The notes: generated from the sequence alone by a model not told the origin. A DNA stretch of 64,000 nucleotides from CAZUGO01 sp964619935 (GCA_964619935.1 CAZUGO010000063.1:1-64000); one strand, 5' to 3'. Positions 50,353-58,765 are shown, numbered from the stretch's first letter. Made by a program: numbers and translations.

Positions 50353-50850
50353 TTAAGATGTGGCCGCCATGGACACGAAACAGTCGCCGCCGATGAGGGC
50401 GAACTGCGCTTTCGCATGGCCGACCAATTCACGATCCACTGCCGCCAGGGCCGCATCCCGATCAGCCAGGTTGCGGTGCTCCAACTGCAGCCGAGCCTTG
50501 ACGATTTCGGTCGGGCCGCGGAACCCGCGGGCCACGAACTCGCTGTCCTGATCCCCGAGCCGCTTGCATTCCAGGTCGGCAGTCAGCACCTGGCCCGGAG
50601 TGATGAAACTCTTGAAGGTCGCATTCTTGACTTCGGCCAGCGTCACCACGCTGTGGGCGAAGCCCTCGGTCGCCCGAACCAGCCAGCCCGCCGATTGGGC
50701 CAGACACTCGAGCATGAGCACGCCGGGCATCACCGGAAACGACCGAAAATGATCGGCCAAATACTCTTCGGACAGCGTCAGGGACTTGACGGTGCGGATG
50801 CGGCGTCCCGGGTCAAGCTCCACGATGCGATCGACCAGGTTAAATCTCAT
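50353..50850 (-). CDS. 3-hydroxyacyl-ACP dehydratase (FabZ/FabA-like, intact site)
   Basis: A 165-residue hot-dog dehydratase. It has L-A-D-H-F-R-S-F-P-V-M-P-G-V-L-M-L-E-C-L-A-Q in two adjoining motifs, with the catalytic His near 34 and Glu near 48. It should remove water from 3-hydroxyacyl-ACP. First gene of the KS/CLF operon; the ACP gene follows after 27 bases. The start at 50850 is preferred to the ATG at 50913 because the family's N-terminal strand (F-N-L-V-D-R-I-V-E-L) begins there. Its ribosome site is weak. Confidence 0.9.
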   Translation of the reverse strand: MRFNLVDRIVELDPGRRIRTVKSLTLSEEYLADHFRSFPVMPGVLMLECLAQSAGWLVRATEGFAHSVVTLAEVKNATFKSFITPGQVLTADLECKRLGDQDSEFVARGFRGPTEIVKARLQLEHRNLADRDAALAAVDRELVGHAKAQFALIGGDCFVSMAATS

Positions 50851-51048
50851 CGCCAACCCGTGCCAGGCGCGCTCCAGCCGCCACATCATGACCGTGAAGC
50901 CGGCCGAAATCAAACGTCACGCGGCGCCGCGCGACGCGATTCCCAACAGAAGGGGCTAGTCTAGTGATTTCAGGCCCCAATTGCCAGTACCGCGGCCCGC
51001 CAAGCCCGCTGCCGCCGTCGCCCGGACCGCGCCCCCGGGTAGCCCATG

Positions 51049-51089
51049 AAAAAAACGCACGCCCCCCCAATGGAGGAGAGGCGCGCGTT
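51049..51089 (-). terminator. Rho-independent terminator after the ferredoxin gene
   Basis: On the minus strand a ten-base stem (AACGCGCGCC with GGCGTGCGTT, one G-U) and a loop of about 15 bases precede seven T. It ends 30 bases past the ferredoxin stop and insulates the KS/CLF operon downstream. Confidence 0.75.
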
Positions 51090-51118
51090 GTGAGCCCGGC
51101 CGACAACCGAGCAACCGC

Positions 51119-51388
51119 TCAGGCGGGCCGACGCTTATAGTAATCGGCGTTGGTCTCGAAGTGCTTCTTCTGGTCTTCGGGTACCTCGTCCTCCGGCCAA
51201 ATGGCCGTCACCGGACACTCGTCGACGCACAATCCGCAGTCGATGCAGGTTTCCGGATCGATGTACAACATCTCTTCCTGTTCAAAATCCGGATCATCCT
51301 TGGTGGGGTGAATGCAATCGACCGGGCATACCGCCACGCAGGCGGTGTCCTTGGTCCCGATACAGGGGTCACCGATAATATGGGTCAT
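51119..51388 (-). CDS. ferredoxin with two iron-sulfur cluster motifs (7Fe/8Fe type)
   Basis: An 89-residue electron carrier resembling FdxA. The first motif is C-I-G-T-K-D-T-A-C-V-A-V-C-P-V-D-C (wide spacing, often a 3Fe-4S or mixed site), the second C-I-D-C-G-L-C-V-D-E-C-P-V. The H-P-T-K-D-D-P-D-F-E stretch between them is typical. GGAGAGG precedes the ATG. It has its own promoter and terminator, so it is a monocistronic gene, although it lies upstream of the KS/CLF operon. Confidence 0.93.
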   Translation of the reverse strand: MTHIIGDPCIGTKDTACVAVCPVDCIHPTKDDPDFEQEEMLYIDPETCIDCGLCVDECPVTAIWPEDEVPEDQKKHFETNADYYKRRPA

Positions 51389-51446
51389 ATATTCCTCTCC
51401 TCGTGCCAGCGACCAGGCTCGAATCTCGAGTGTTATCGACAGGCGA

Positions 51447-51476
51447 ATTATAGTAAGTGCAGTGAATCCGACACAA
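51447..51476 (-). promoter_or_regulatory. sigma70-type promoter of the ferredoxin gene
   Basis: On the minus strand TTGTGT (51476-51471), an 18-base gap and a perfect TATAAT (51452-51447), about 60 bases before the ATG. Confidence 0.6.
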
Positions 51477-51888
51477 GCCGCCGCCCAGAAAACCTCCGAA
51501 ATCGCCCCCAAAAGGAACCGCCACCACCAACTTCGAGGTCGGCTGGCCGTCCCAAGGTCCTCGGGCACCAGACGATGATCGACGGGTCGCCCACCAGCAC
51601 GACCCCTTTGCCATGCGGAACATCCCCCTCGGCCGCCGACCAGGCATGACCTCGTTGCAACCCACCGTCGAGGTGGGGGTCGCGGTCAGATACGCCCGGT
51701 CATCCTCGATCCGGCAACCAGACGGCTCCGCCAGCGAGGTGCCGGGCAATCGCACGGTGGAGGAGCCAAACCGGCACCGGCGGTCATGGTGAGTTCTCGG
51801 AGCACGCGGCCTGGCCGTGATCCAGTCGGACGCCGCCATCAAGACACCGCCAGTGGGCCCCGCCGGCGGTCGGTCGCCGTGGCGGCCG
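51477..51888. other. gene-free gap
   Basis: Between the ferredoxin promoter and the end of the membrane-protein gene no frame has a convincing start, motif or codon pattern. Confidence 0.45.
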
Positions 51889-52914
51889 TCACCCCAGCGA
51901 CCAGGGAAAATCATTCTTGAAGTGCTGATAGTAGACCCCCACCAGCCGGGTGCAGGCCAGCATGCAGTAGGTTTGCAGGCCGATCACGGCCCCGCGCAGG
52001 GCCAAGGCTCCGGGCGTGAGCATGTCGGCGATCGCGACCGGAGCGAGGCCGGCCAGATACGCCCGGGCGGCCCACAGGGGCGCCACCGAGACCAGCACCA
52101 GCACGCAGACCAGCAGGTACGGTCCAGGGGAGCGAGAGACCGCGACCACCGCCAGGTCGAACCGCGGCAACATCGACAACCCACCCAGCGCAACCACCAG
52201 GATGCACATCGGCCAGAACAGCAGGCCCGTGGCCGCCAGCAGCAGCACCGCGGTGACCGCGGCGGCAGGCGACACCGCCGTGAAGCTCAGGACCACGGCT
52301 GCCGTAATCGCCGGCGCCCCGACGAACAGGAACGACCCCCACCACTGCAGCATCGGAATGACCATGCCCTCGAGCCAATCGGACTCCACGGTCAACGGCG
52401 GCAGCCCGGGCGCTCCGCCGGCCGCGTGGGTCACGCAGCTCATGTAGTAAGCGCACACATATCCATAGACAAAAACAGCGAAGATGAGCAGCAGCACGCC
52501 GCGCATCATGGCCAGCGAGGCCACCGCACCCGCCAGCACATTCAGGAACCAGATCGCCAGAAATGACAGCAGGCTCTCGAGGCTGCTGAAGTGAATGTAG
52601 CAGCCCAGGGCATCCCGCCAGAACCCGCCGGAGCGCTCGATGATCACCGGCGGCGGTGCCGCCATGCCCTTCGGCGCCGAGCGCCGAGCGGCCCGAGTGG
52701 CCTGCAGTTCTTCCCGGATATAGGACGACGCCGCCGGGCGATCGATTGCGTCTTCGTCCGCCAGCGGGATCACTTCGTCGGACCCGCCGGCCGACGGTAG
52801 GATCATGATTCCGCCGCACCGCGGACAGCGCTCCTGGCTGCCGGCCGCGGTCTCGGGAAACTCGTAGCGGGCGCCGCAGTAGCAAGTGCAGAAGATCGGC
52901 ATCAGCAGGTCCAT
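51889..52914 (-). CDS. zinc-ribbon (MJ0042-type) multi-spanning membrane protein
   Basis: A 341-residue protein of unknown function. The N-terminus is a small zinc ribbon, C-T-C-Y-C-G-A-R-Y-E-F-P with C-P-R-C-G-G-I. A linker leads to about six membrane helices (about residues 115-320), for example F-L-A-I-W-F-L-N-V-L-A-G and L-L-L-I-F-A-V-F-V-Y-G-Y-V-C-A-Y-Y. Such ribbon-plus-membrane proteins are common in planctomycetes. Possible starts are ATG at 52941, 52914 and 52902; the last begins directly at M-P-I-F-C-T-C. Confidence 0.7.
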   Translation of the reverse strand: MDLLMPIFCTCYCGARYEFPETAAGSQERCPRCGGIMILPSAGGSDEVIPLADEDAIDRPAASSYIREELQATRAARRSAPKGMAAPPPVIIERSGGFWRDALGCYIHFSSLESLLSFLAIWFLNVLAGAVASLAMMRGVLLLIFAVFVYGYVCAYYMSCVTHAAGGAPGLPPLTVESDWLEGMVIPMLQWWGSFLFVGAPAITAAVVLSFTAVSPAAAVTAVLLLAATGLLFWPMCILVVALGGLSMLPRFDLAVVAVSRSPGPYLLVCVLVLVSVAPLWAARAYLAGLAPVAIADMLTPGALALRGAVIGLQTYCMLACTRLVGVYYQHFKNDFPWSLG

Positions 52915-53149
52915 CCAGGTCGACTTCAGCCGACCGTGCACTCACCCTGACCCGTGGGCGGCTGAATGCAAGAAGTTGACCCGCAGGGCTTGAACGGCTT
53001 GCGGATCAATCCCAGACCATCGTTCCAGCAAGATCGCAGACGCTTCTGGCGCTCAAAGCGAGAACGCCGCCCACGCCGCCACGGTCGTCATCGGCGCTCG
53101 CGTCAGTCCGACCAACCCCACGCCGCCAGGTGCGGCTGTGGTCAGCCGT

Positions 53150-53178
53150 TTGATATTGGCACGACCATTGACTATACT
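53150..53178 (+). promoter_or_regulatory. sigma70-type promoter of the receiver-domain gene
   Basis: TTGATA at 53150-53155, a 17-base gap and TATACT at 53173-53178 lie about 85 bases before the ATG at 53262. The preceding bases from 52942 contain no gene. Confidence 0.65.
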
Positions 53179-53261
53179 CGGGTAGCGACCCTGATGCTGC
53201 CTTTTTTCCGGCCGATGACCGCCATAGACCCCTGAGCACAACGCTCGCATCGGATGACCCC

Positions 53262-53921
53262 ATGGATTCAAAAGTTCTGATCGTGCACAGCGACCGGGGC
53301 GTCCGGAAAGCCCTGGAGGCGATGTGCTCCCTGCACCATCAGTCCGTCGCGGCCGCCGACGTCAAGACCGGCCTGAAGATCGTTCTGAAGACCACGCCCG
53401 CCCTGGTGATTGTCGGGCTCGACGCCAAGCGAAAAGACGCCCTCCTGCTGATGCGCTACATGAAGGACTACGGCTCGACCATTCCGGTGATCGTGGTCGC
53501 CGGCCGCGGAGCCGGACCCATGCAGATGCAGGCCATGAAGGCCGGCGCCAAGGGGTTCGTGGAGTACCCGGTCAGCCAGGCCGGCCTGGACCAGGCCATC
53601 TCCAGTGCCTTGCAGGCCAATGTCGATGCCACCGACGCCATCCCGCTGATTACCGACGAGGAACGCAACGCCAACCTCAGCGAGCTGGAGCAAACCTTGA
53701 ATCGCAAGATGCAGTGTGCATCCGGGCGCAACCAGGTGCACCTCCAAGCCTTGATCATCGGCTTGCGCAAGACCAAACCGCGAATCAGCTTGAAGTGCCC
53801 GCTGCGCGCCGAATACAAGATGCCCACGAACGTGTATTATGAATATATTCGCGACGTGTGCTGCAGCGATCCCAGTGCCTGCCCGGCGGTGCAGCGTTTT
53901 CAGGCCAAGAACTCCGCCTGA
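53262..53921 (+). CDS. receiver-like protein with novel C-terminal domain
   Basis: A 219-residue protein. Residues 1-120 fold like a receiver: V-L-I-V-H-S-D-R-G at strand 1, V-I-V-G-L-D-A-K-R at strand 3 and V-I-V-V-A-G-R at strand 4. The phospho-acceptor position holds Gly (V-G-L-D), and the Lys region reads V-E-Y-P-V, so ordinary phosphorylation is unlikely. The C-terminal ~70 residues contain four cysteines in V-C-C-S-D-P-S-A-C-P and Q-C-A-S-G; I do not recognise this part. It is transcribed from its own good promoter, and thymidine kinase follows. Confidence 0.7.
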   Translation: MDSKVLIVHSDRGVRKALEAMCSLHHQSVAAADVKTGLKIVLKTTPALVIVGLDAKRKDALLLMRYMKDYGSTIPVIVVAGRGAGPMQMQAMKAGAKGFVEYPVSQAGLDQAISSALQANVDATDAIPLITDEERNANLSELEQTLNRKMQCASGRNQVHLQALIIGLRKTKPRISLKCPLRAEYKMPTNVYYEYIRDVCCSDPSACPAVQRFQAKNSA

Positions 53922-53975
53922 CGGCGGAGTGACGCCCCCCATTCGGCAGTGTTCATGGCCCGGTAACCAGCGATC

Positions 53976-54548
53976 TTGAGCCCCGCACCGATCCAATTGA
54001 TCTGCGGCTGCATGTTCAGCGGCAAGACCACCGAATTGATCCGGCGGATACGGCGGTGCGCGGCCCGCCGGCGGACGCTGACCCTCAAGCCGATCATCGA
54101 CGATCGCTACTCACCGACCGACGTGGTCACCCACGACGGCGGCATGCTACCGGCGCAAACCGTCCGCGCGGCCCGACAGATTCTGGATCGCGTGGGCACC
54201 GCCGAAGTGGTCGCCGTCGATGAGGTGCATTTTTTCGATGAGTCGCTGGTCGAGGTCTGCACTGAACTCGCCGGCCGCGGCATCACCGTGATTTGCAGCG
54301 GGCTCGATCGAGACCTGTGGGGCCGCCCCTTCGCCCACATTGCCCGGCTCAGCGCCCTGGCCGAGACCACCGTGCTGCACGGCACCTGTGCCGTGTGCCG
54401 CAAACCGGCCGATCGAACCCAGCGCACCACCCCGCTGCTGGATGACAACCTGGTCGGCGGGGCCGCCGACTTCGAACCGCGCTGTGCCGCCTGCTTCCAT
54501 CCCCCGGAAGCCGCCCGCCCCGGCGGTGCCATCCCCGGGATTGCCTAG
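53976..54548 (+). CDS. tdk: thymidine kinase
   Basis: This type II thymidine kinase makes dTMP from thymidine with ATP in nucleotide salvage. The 190-residue protein has the P-loop G-C-M-F-S-G-K-T-T-E-L near residue 11, V-V-A-V-D-E-V-H-F-F with the catalytic Glu near 85, the lasso G-L-D-R-D-L-W-G-R-P-F near 108 and the zinc Cys pairs C-A-V-C near 138 and C-A-A-C near 170. Translation starts at TTG 53976; no ATG fits. Confidence 0.95.
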   Translation: MSPAPIQLICGCMFSGKTTELIRRIRRCAARRRTLTLKPIIDDRYSPTDVVTHDGGMLPAQTVRAARQILDRVGTAEVVAVDEVHFFDESLVEVCTELAGRGITVICSGLDRDLWGRPFAHIARLSALAETTVLHGTCAVCRKPADRTQRTTPLLDDNLVGGAADFEPRCAACFHPPEAARPGGAIPGIA

Positions 54549-54599
54549 GCGCCTGGCTCCCACAGGCGGACGCCTGATCGGGCACTCCTGCTGGATGGT

Positions 54600-54745
54600 T
54601 ATCATCTGGTACCACGATTTATCTAAAATGGTGATACCACAATATCCAAATGGTACCACCGTTTTGATCAAATCAAGATACCAAATGCACTAAATGAAGA
54701 TACCATTTGATATAAATGGTGGTACCAAAAAAACTGAAATCCCTG
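54600..54745. repeat. AT-rich array of phased TACCA motifs
   Basis: TACCA occurs at 54610, 54635, 54654, 54679, 54701 and 54723. Spacing averages 22-23 bases, and next-but-one units are 44 bases apart in three of four cases. Units are preceded by a purine-rich G-G/G-A pair, and often by AAATGG or AAATGA. Three copies form the GGTACC palindrome. The block is very AT-rich inside GC-rich DNA and lies in a 500-base gap between thymidine kinase and a glycosyltransferase. It resembles an operator cluster or iterons. Confidence 0.6.
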
Positions 54746-55046
54746 CGGGGCGGCGCTGGCCCCCGCCGGGCTGTGCCAACTGGGGGCGGCGTCCCATCGG
54801 GTCGGGGGCTCCGGTTGCCTGGCGGGGGTGTTGCGGCCCCCCGGAACTCGGCAGCCGGCAGCAATATCAGCCGGCCGCCGCCGTATCATGCTCAGGGGGC
54901 ACTGTGGGGCGACGGCTGGCGCGGCCGGTGGGCTCAGTTGGGCGCAGCCGCGGCGCGCGCTTCAGCGAGGCCGTGCGATTGCCGATCTCATTCGAATTGA
55001 CGGTGTCCGCCGGGGCGTGGTGCGCCGGTCCGGTGCCGGGAGTTCG

Positions 55047-56207
55047 GTGTTGCGCATTCTCGCCATTCAGCGGAGTTTGCCCTGGCCGCTGGCCTCGGGG
55101 TTACACCTGCGGACCTTTCACATTCTCAAACGGCTGGCCCGGATCCACGACGTGTTACTCGGCTGCTGGGAAGGGCAGCCGGCGGATGCCGGCCTGCTGC
55201 CGTTTGCCTGCCGGGTCGAACCGCTGCCCGCGGATCGCGGTCTGCCCAGTGCCCGGGATCGCTTTGTCGCCCGGCACTACGGCTGGATGCCCTCGTCAAT
55301 CGATTGGCTCGGGCGGCTGATCAACGACCATCGTCCGGACGTGCTGTTCGGCATCAATTACCAGACCCTGCTGGCCCTCGATGCCCAGCGCGGGGTGCCC
55401 AGTGCCTGCTACCTCGGCGATAATCGCTGGTTGGAGCACATCGAGCGGCTCCGCCGCCGCAAGGCTGATTGGGGCCACGTCACCTCGGTGCTGTGGTCGG
55501 CGGTCATGCATCGCCGCTACGCCCGGGCGGCCGATGCCTACATTTTCGTGACCGAGCGCGATGCCGCCGCCTTGCGCCGCTTCACCAACAGCGTCTGCAT
55601 CGGCGTACCGAACGGTGTCGACACCGAGTACTTCCAGCCGGGCACCGGGCCGCGCGACAAACGGTCAGTGGTGTTTGTAGGCAGTCTGAACTTTCCGCCC
55701 AATGTCGAGGCGGTCGCCTGGTTCTGCGCCGAGATCTGGCCGCTGGTCCAGGCCGGGATTCCCGGCGCGACGCTGACCCTGGTCGGCAAACGCCCGGTCC
55801 CGGAAGTAGCAGCGTGGCATAATCGCTCGGGAATCCAGGTGGCCGGTGACGTTCTCGATGTCCGGCCGTACCTCAAGCGCGCCGCGGTGGCCGTCGCGCC
55901 CATGCGCGGCGGCGGGGGCATCAAGAACAAGATCTTGGAATCCTGGGCCACGGCCCTGCCGGTGGTGGCCACCCCGTGGTCGCTGCACGGCTTGGCCGCC
56001 ACGCCGGGTGAGAACCTCCTGGTAGCCGATGATCCGGCGGATTTCGCCGTCGAGGTCGTTCGTCTGTTGGGCGACCCCATGCTCCGCCAAACCCTGGGTC
56101 AGGCGGGTCGCGACACCGTACAGCGCGACCATTCGTGGGATCAGGCGGCCAGTCGAATCGAGTCGTGCCTGCTTCAGATTCACGCCCAACCGCTAGGAGT
56201 CGGCTGA
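55047..56207 (+). CDS. glycosyltransferase family 4
   Basis: A 386-residue GT-B glycosyltransferase. The N-terminal half has L-P-W-P-L-A-S-G-L-H-L-R-T. The donor half has P-N-G-V-D-T-E-Y-F-Q-P (near 195), V-F-V-G-S-L-N-F-P-P-N-V-E-A, the A-P-M-R-G-G-G-G-I-K-N-K-I-L-E-S-W-A motif (near 295) and V-A-T-P-W-S. This matches sugar transferases that build exopolysaccharide. The GTG at 55047 is preferred because GGGAG precedes it and homology starts there. Its stop overlaps the ATG of the next gene (TGATG), so the two are translationally coupled. Confidence 0.85.
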   Translation: MLRILAIQRSLPWPLASGLHLRTFHILKRLARIHDVLLGCWEGQPADAGLLPFACRVEPLPADRGLPSARDRFVARHYGWMPSSIDWLGRLINDHRPDVLFGINYQTLLALDAQRGVPSACYLGDNRWLEHIERLRRRKADWGHVTSVLWSAVMHRRYARAADAYIFVTERDAAALRRFTNSVCIGVPNGVDTEYFQPGTGPRDKRSVVFVGSLNFPPNVEAVAWFCAEIWPLVQAGIPGATLTLVGKRPVPEVAAWHNRSGIQVAGDVLDVRPYLKRAAVAVAPMRGGGGIKNKILESWATALPVVATPWSLHGLAATPGENLLVADDPADFAVEVVRLLGDPMLRQTLGQAGRDTVQRDHSWDQAASRIESCLLQIHAQPLGVG

Positions 56208-57589
56208 TGGCCCTCAATGTCACGGTCGTTGGAATGGGGCACCTGGGTGCCACTTGTGCTTCCGGTTATTGCCTGAGCGGGCACGTGGTGCGGGCTCTGG
56301 AAACCGATCCGCTGCGCACCGCGGAGTATCGCAGCGGTCGATCGCCCATTGCTGAAACCGAACTCAGCGAGGCCATCAGCGCTGCGCTGGCGACCAACCG
56401 CCTGAGTGTGACGGATGACCTGCCGCCGGCGATCATGTCGGCCGACGTGGTCGTGGTGGCCACCGGCACCGTGGCCGTGCCGGGCAACCCCGCCGATCAC
56501 ACTGCGGTGGTCGAGGTCTATCGGGAAATCGCCGACGTCCTGAAGGTCAAGCGCAAACCGACCGTCATTCTGACGGCCACTGCGGTGGTCCCCGGAACCC
56601 ACGAGCGCGAACTCCGCCCGATCCTGCTCCGGCGGGTCGGCGATCGACTGGATGACGACGTCGCCGTGCTGGCCCATCCGCAATTCATCCGCCGCGGCGC
56701 AGCGGTTCGCGACTGGCTGGCCCCACCCTATGTGTTGTTCGGCGGGCCCATCGGGCGCTTCCGACCGCTGCTTCAGGAACTGTACGCCGAGGTGCGGGCG
56801 CCCTGGCTGGAACTGGGCAGCACCGCCGCCGAGATGGTCAAGCACGCGGCCTCCGCCTTCCAGGCCTTAAAGCTCAGTTTCGCCAACGAGCTGGGAACGC
56901 TGTGCACCCGGTTGGGGGTGGACGACCGCGAGGTCATCCGCGGCATTCGGGAAGACCCCATCCAGGCGCTGTCGGCCCGCTATCTGCAGCCCGGGTTTGT
57001 GTACGGCGGACCGGCATTGCCCCGGGACGTCGCGGTGTTGTGCCGCCTGGCCGAACACCAAGACTTGACGCTGCCGCTGTTGCAAGCCATCCCCGAAAGC
57101 AACCACGAGCACTTCGAGCGGGCCTGGCAGTATATCGAAGCCCAGCAGCCCGAGGGGGTGGGCGTGGTCGGGTTAACCTTCAAGGCCAAGACCGACGATT
57201 GCCGCGAGAGTCCCGCAGTGCACCTGGTCGCCAAGATGTTGGACCACGGCATTCCGGTCCGAATCTATGATCCCGAACTGCCGGCCGAACCCCTCGGCGC
57301 CAACAAGTTGTTTCTCAATCGACGCATCGAGCGGCTGCCGCAGTTGCGGGTCGAACGGATCGACGATGCGGTCAGCGAAACCGACATGGTGCTGGTCTCT
57401 CACAAGGTGCCGGGCCTCGGTCGCCTGCCGGAGCTGCTCAGCCCGCAGCAGAAGGTCTACGACCTCAGCGGCGTGCTGCGAGATTGCCTGGGCCGGCATC
57501 CCGGCTACCAATGTATCGCCGGTGCCCGCTACGAATCAGCGACGACCGACTTCCAAGCCTCGGCAAATCGCACCCCGCTCCGGATCTGA
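56207..57589 (+). CDS. UDP-glucose/GDP-mannose dehydrogenase-like protein without catalytic Cys
   Basis: A 460-residue protein with all three domains of the UDP-sugar dehydrogenase family. The NAD fold is V-G-M-G-H-L-G-A-T, the central helix V-K-H-A-A-S-A-F-Q-A-L-K with the catalytic Lys near 212, and the C-terminal domain has G-L-T-F-K-A-K-T-D-D-C-R-E-S-P-A. The active-site loop, normally G-G-S-C-F-P-K-D, reads G-G-P-A-L-P-R-D, so the nucleophilic Cys is Ala (near 270). The Asn next to the Lys is Ser. Two-step oxidation to a uronate is unlikely; a single oxidation, isomerisation or binding role is possible. It pairs with the glycosyltransferase. Confidence 0.85.
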   Translation: MALNVTVVGMGHLGATCASGYCLSGHVVRALETDPLRTAEYRSGRSPIAETELSEAISAALATNRLSVTDDLPPAIMSADVVVVATGTVAVPGNPADHTAVVEVYREIADVLKVKRKPTVILTATAVVPGTHERELRPILLRRVGDRLDDDVAVLAHPQFIRRGAAVRDWLAPPYVLFGGPIGRFRPLLQELYAEVRAPWLELGSTAAEMVKHAASAFQALKLSFANELGTLCTRLGVDDREVIRGIREDPIQALSARYLQPGFVYGGPALPRDVAVLCRLAEHQDLTLPLLQAIPESNHEHFERAWQYIEAQQPEGVGVVGLTFKAKTDDCRESPAVHLVAKMLDHGIPVRIYDPELPAEPLGANKLFLNRRIERLPQLRVERIDDAVSETDMVLVSHKVPGLGRLPELLSPQQKVYDLSGVLRDCLGRHPGYQCIAGARYESATTDFQASANRTPLRI

Positions 57590-57659
57590 ATCGCGCGGCT
57601 GGCCCACGTGGGTCAGTCGGCGCGACCCGCCGGGCTGCTTCCAGGCAATCCCGCGCCAT

Positions 57660-58035
57660 CCAATTCATCCTGGTGGCAGCGCCCGGCGACAACGGCGACT
57701 CCGGCTCAGTGTACGCCTTCCACAAACCCGCCGGTGGCTGGGTGGACATGACCGAGACCTTCAAGCTGGTGGCAGCAGACGGGGCCGCCAATGACCGGTT
57801 CGGGACCGCGGTCTCAGCCAGCGGCAACCTGGCGATCATCGGTGCACCCGAAGATGATGACCACGGCGAGGATTCCGGTTCTCCCACAAGCCTCCCGGCG
57901 GGTGGGCGGATGCCACCGAGGACTTCAACTTGGTCGCCGCCGACACCGTTGCGGGCGACGATTTTACTTATTCACGAGATGGTCGGCCCGGTTGAACTCG
58001 CCCAATTGCTGGGCGCCTGGGGACCTTGCCGCTGA
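57660..58035 (+). pseudogene. broken FG-GAP repeat / dockerin-tail gene
   Basis: Frame 1 encodes A-A-P-G-D-N-G-D-S-G-S-V-Y-A-F then W-V-D-M-T-E-T-F-K-L-V-A-A-D and F-G-T-A-V-S-A-S-G-N-L-A-I-I-G-A-P, an FG-GAP repeat. Near 57880 the next repeat continues in another frame (H-K-P-P-G-G-W-A-D-A-T-E-D-F-N-L-V-A-A-D). The last piece, in the first frame, ends V-E-L-A-Q-L-L-G-A-W-G-P-C-R, the same dockerin tail as the other secreted proteins. No start or signal peptide is present. It is a remnant with at least two frameshifts or deletions. Confidence 0.7.
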
Positions 58036-58330
58036 CCGCGGTGAGCGCAGCGGTGCGCGGGTCCGCCGGCGCGTCGGGTTGCCCCGTGGGCCCTGGCCGC
58101 CGTCGGTTACGTCCATCCCCGGTTGTTGGCCGGTGCTCGGCCTGCGGCGTCCCACGGTCAACTGTGGTCCGTAATGGGTCGGGTCGCGCACCTGTGGTCG
58201 CGCGGCTGGCCCGATAATCCGGCGGCGTCACCGGAATCCGACTCCGGGACCGCGTCAATTGTATCTTGATAGTATTCAGTGGTGCCATTTTGAACACACC
58301 CTGTGAACATCGGGGGCTGCACGCAACGTC
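58036..58330. other. gene-free gap
   Basis: Nothing recognisable lies between the FG-GAP relic and the pseudopilin gene. A TAGTAT near 58270 could be a -10 box but has no matching -35. Confidence 0.4.
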
Positions 58331-58765
58331 ATGGCTGTCCAAACCAGACAACCACCTGCCTTCACTCTAATCGAACTGCTGATCGTAGTGGTCATGCTTG
58401 GCATCCTGGCTGCGGTGGTCATCCCGCAATACAACCTGGCCCTCGAGGACACCAAGCGACACACATTGCAGACCAACCTCGGCACCGTCCGCGGCCATCT
58501 GCAATTCTACCGCGTGCAACACAAGGGGAATTACCCCACGCCCGCCAACCTGGTCCAACAGTTGACCATGACCACCGATGCCGACGGTGCGACCACCGGC
58601 ACCGAGTTCGGCCCCTACCTGATGAGCTTCCCCACAAACTCCTTCAACGACCTCAGCACCGTGGACATCACCACCCAGGGCGGCGGCAACGCCGGCTGGT
58701 ACTACACCGTCAGCGGCGGCACAGCCATCTTCACAGCCGACACCGACGACCATACCGGCGAGTGA
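58331..58765 (+). CDS. type II secretion pseudopilin-like protein (GspG-like)
   Basis: A 144-residue prepilin. The class III signal reads P-P-A-F-T-L-I-E-L-L-I-V-V-V-M-L-G-I-L, with processing expected before the Phe at position 11, the essential Glu at +5, and a long hydrophobic helix. The C-terminal region (Y-Y-T-V-S-G-G-T-A-I-F) is a small beta domain as in GspG. No assembly ATPase or secretin gene is nearby, so it probably uses machinery encoded elsewhere. Confidence 0.88.
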   Translation: MAVQTRQPPAFTLIELLIVVVMLGILAAVVIPQYNLALEDTKRHTLQTNLGTVRGHLQFYRVQHKGNYPTPANLVQQLTMTTDADGATTGTEFGPYLMSFPTNSFNDLSTVDITTQGGGNAGWYYTVSGGTAIFTADTDDHTGE

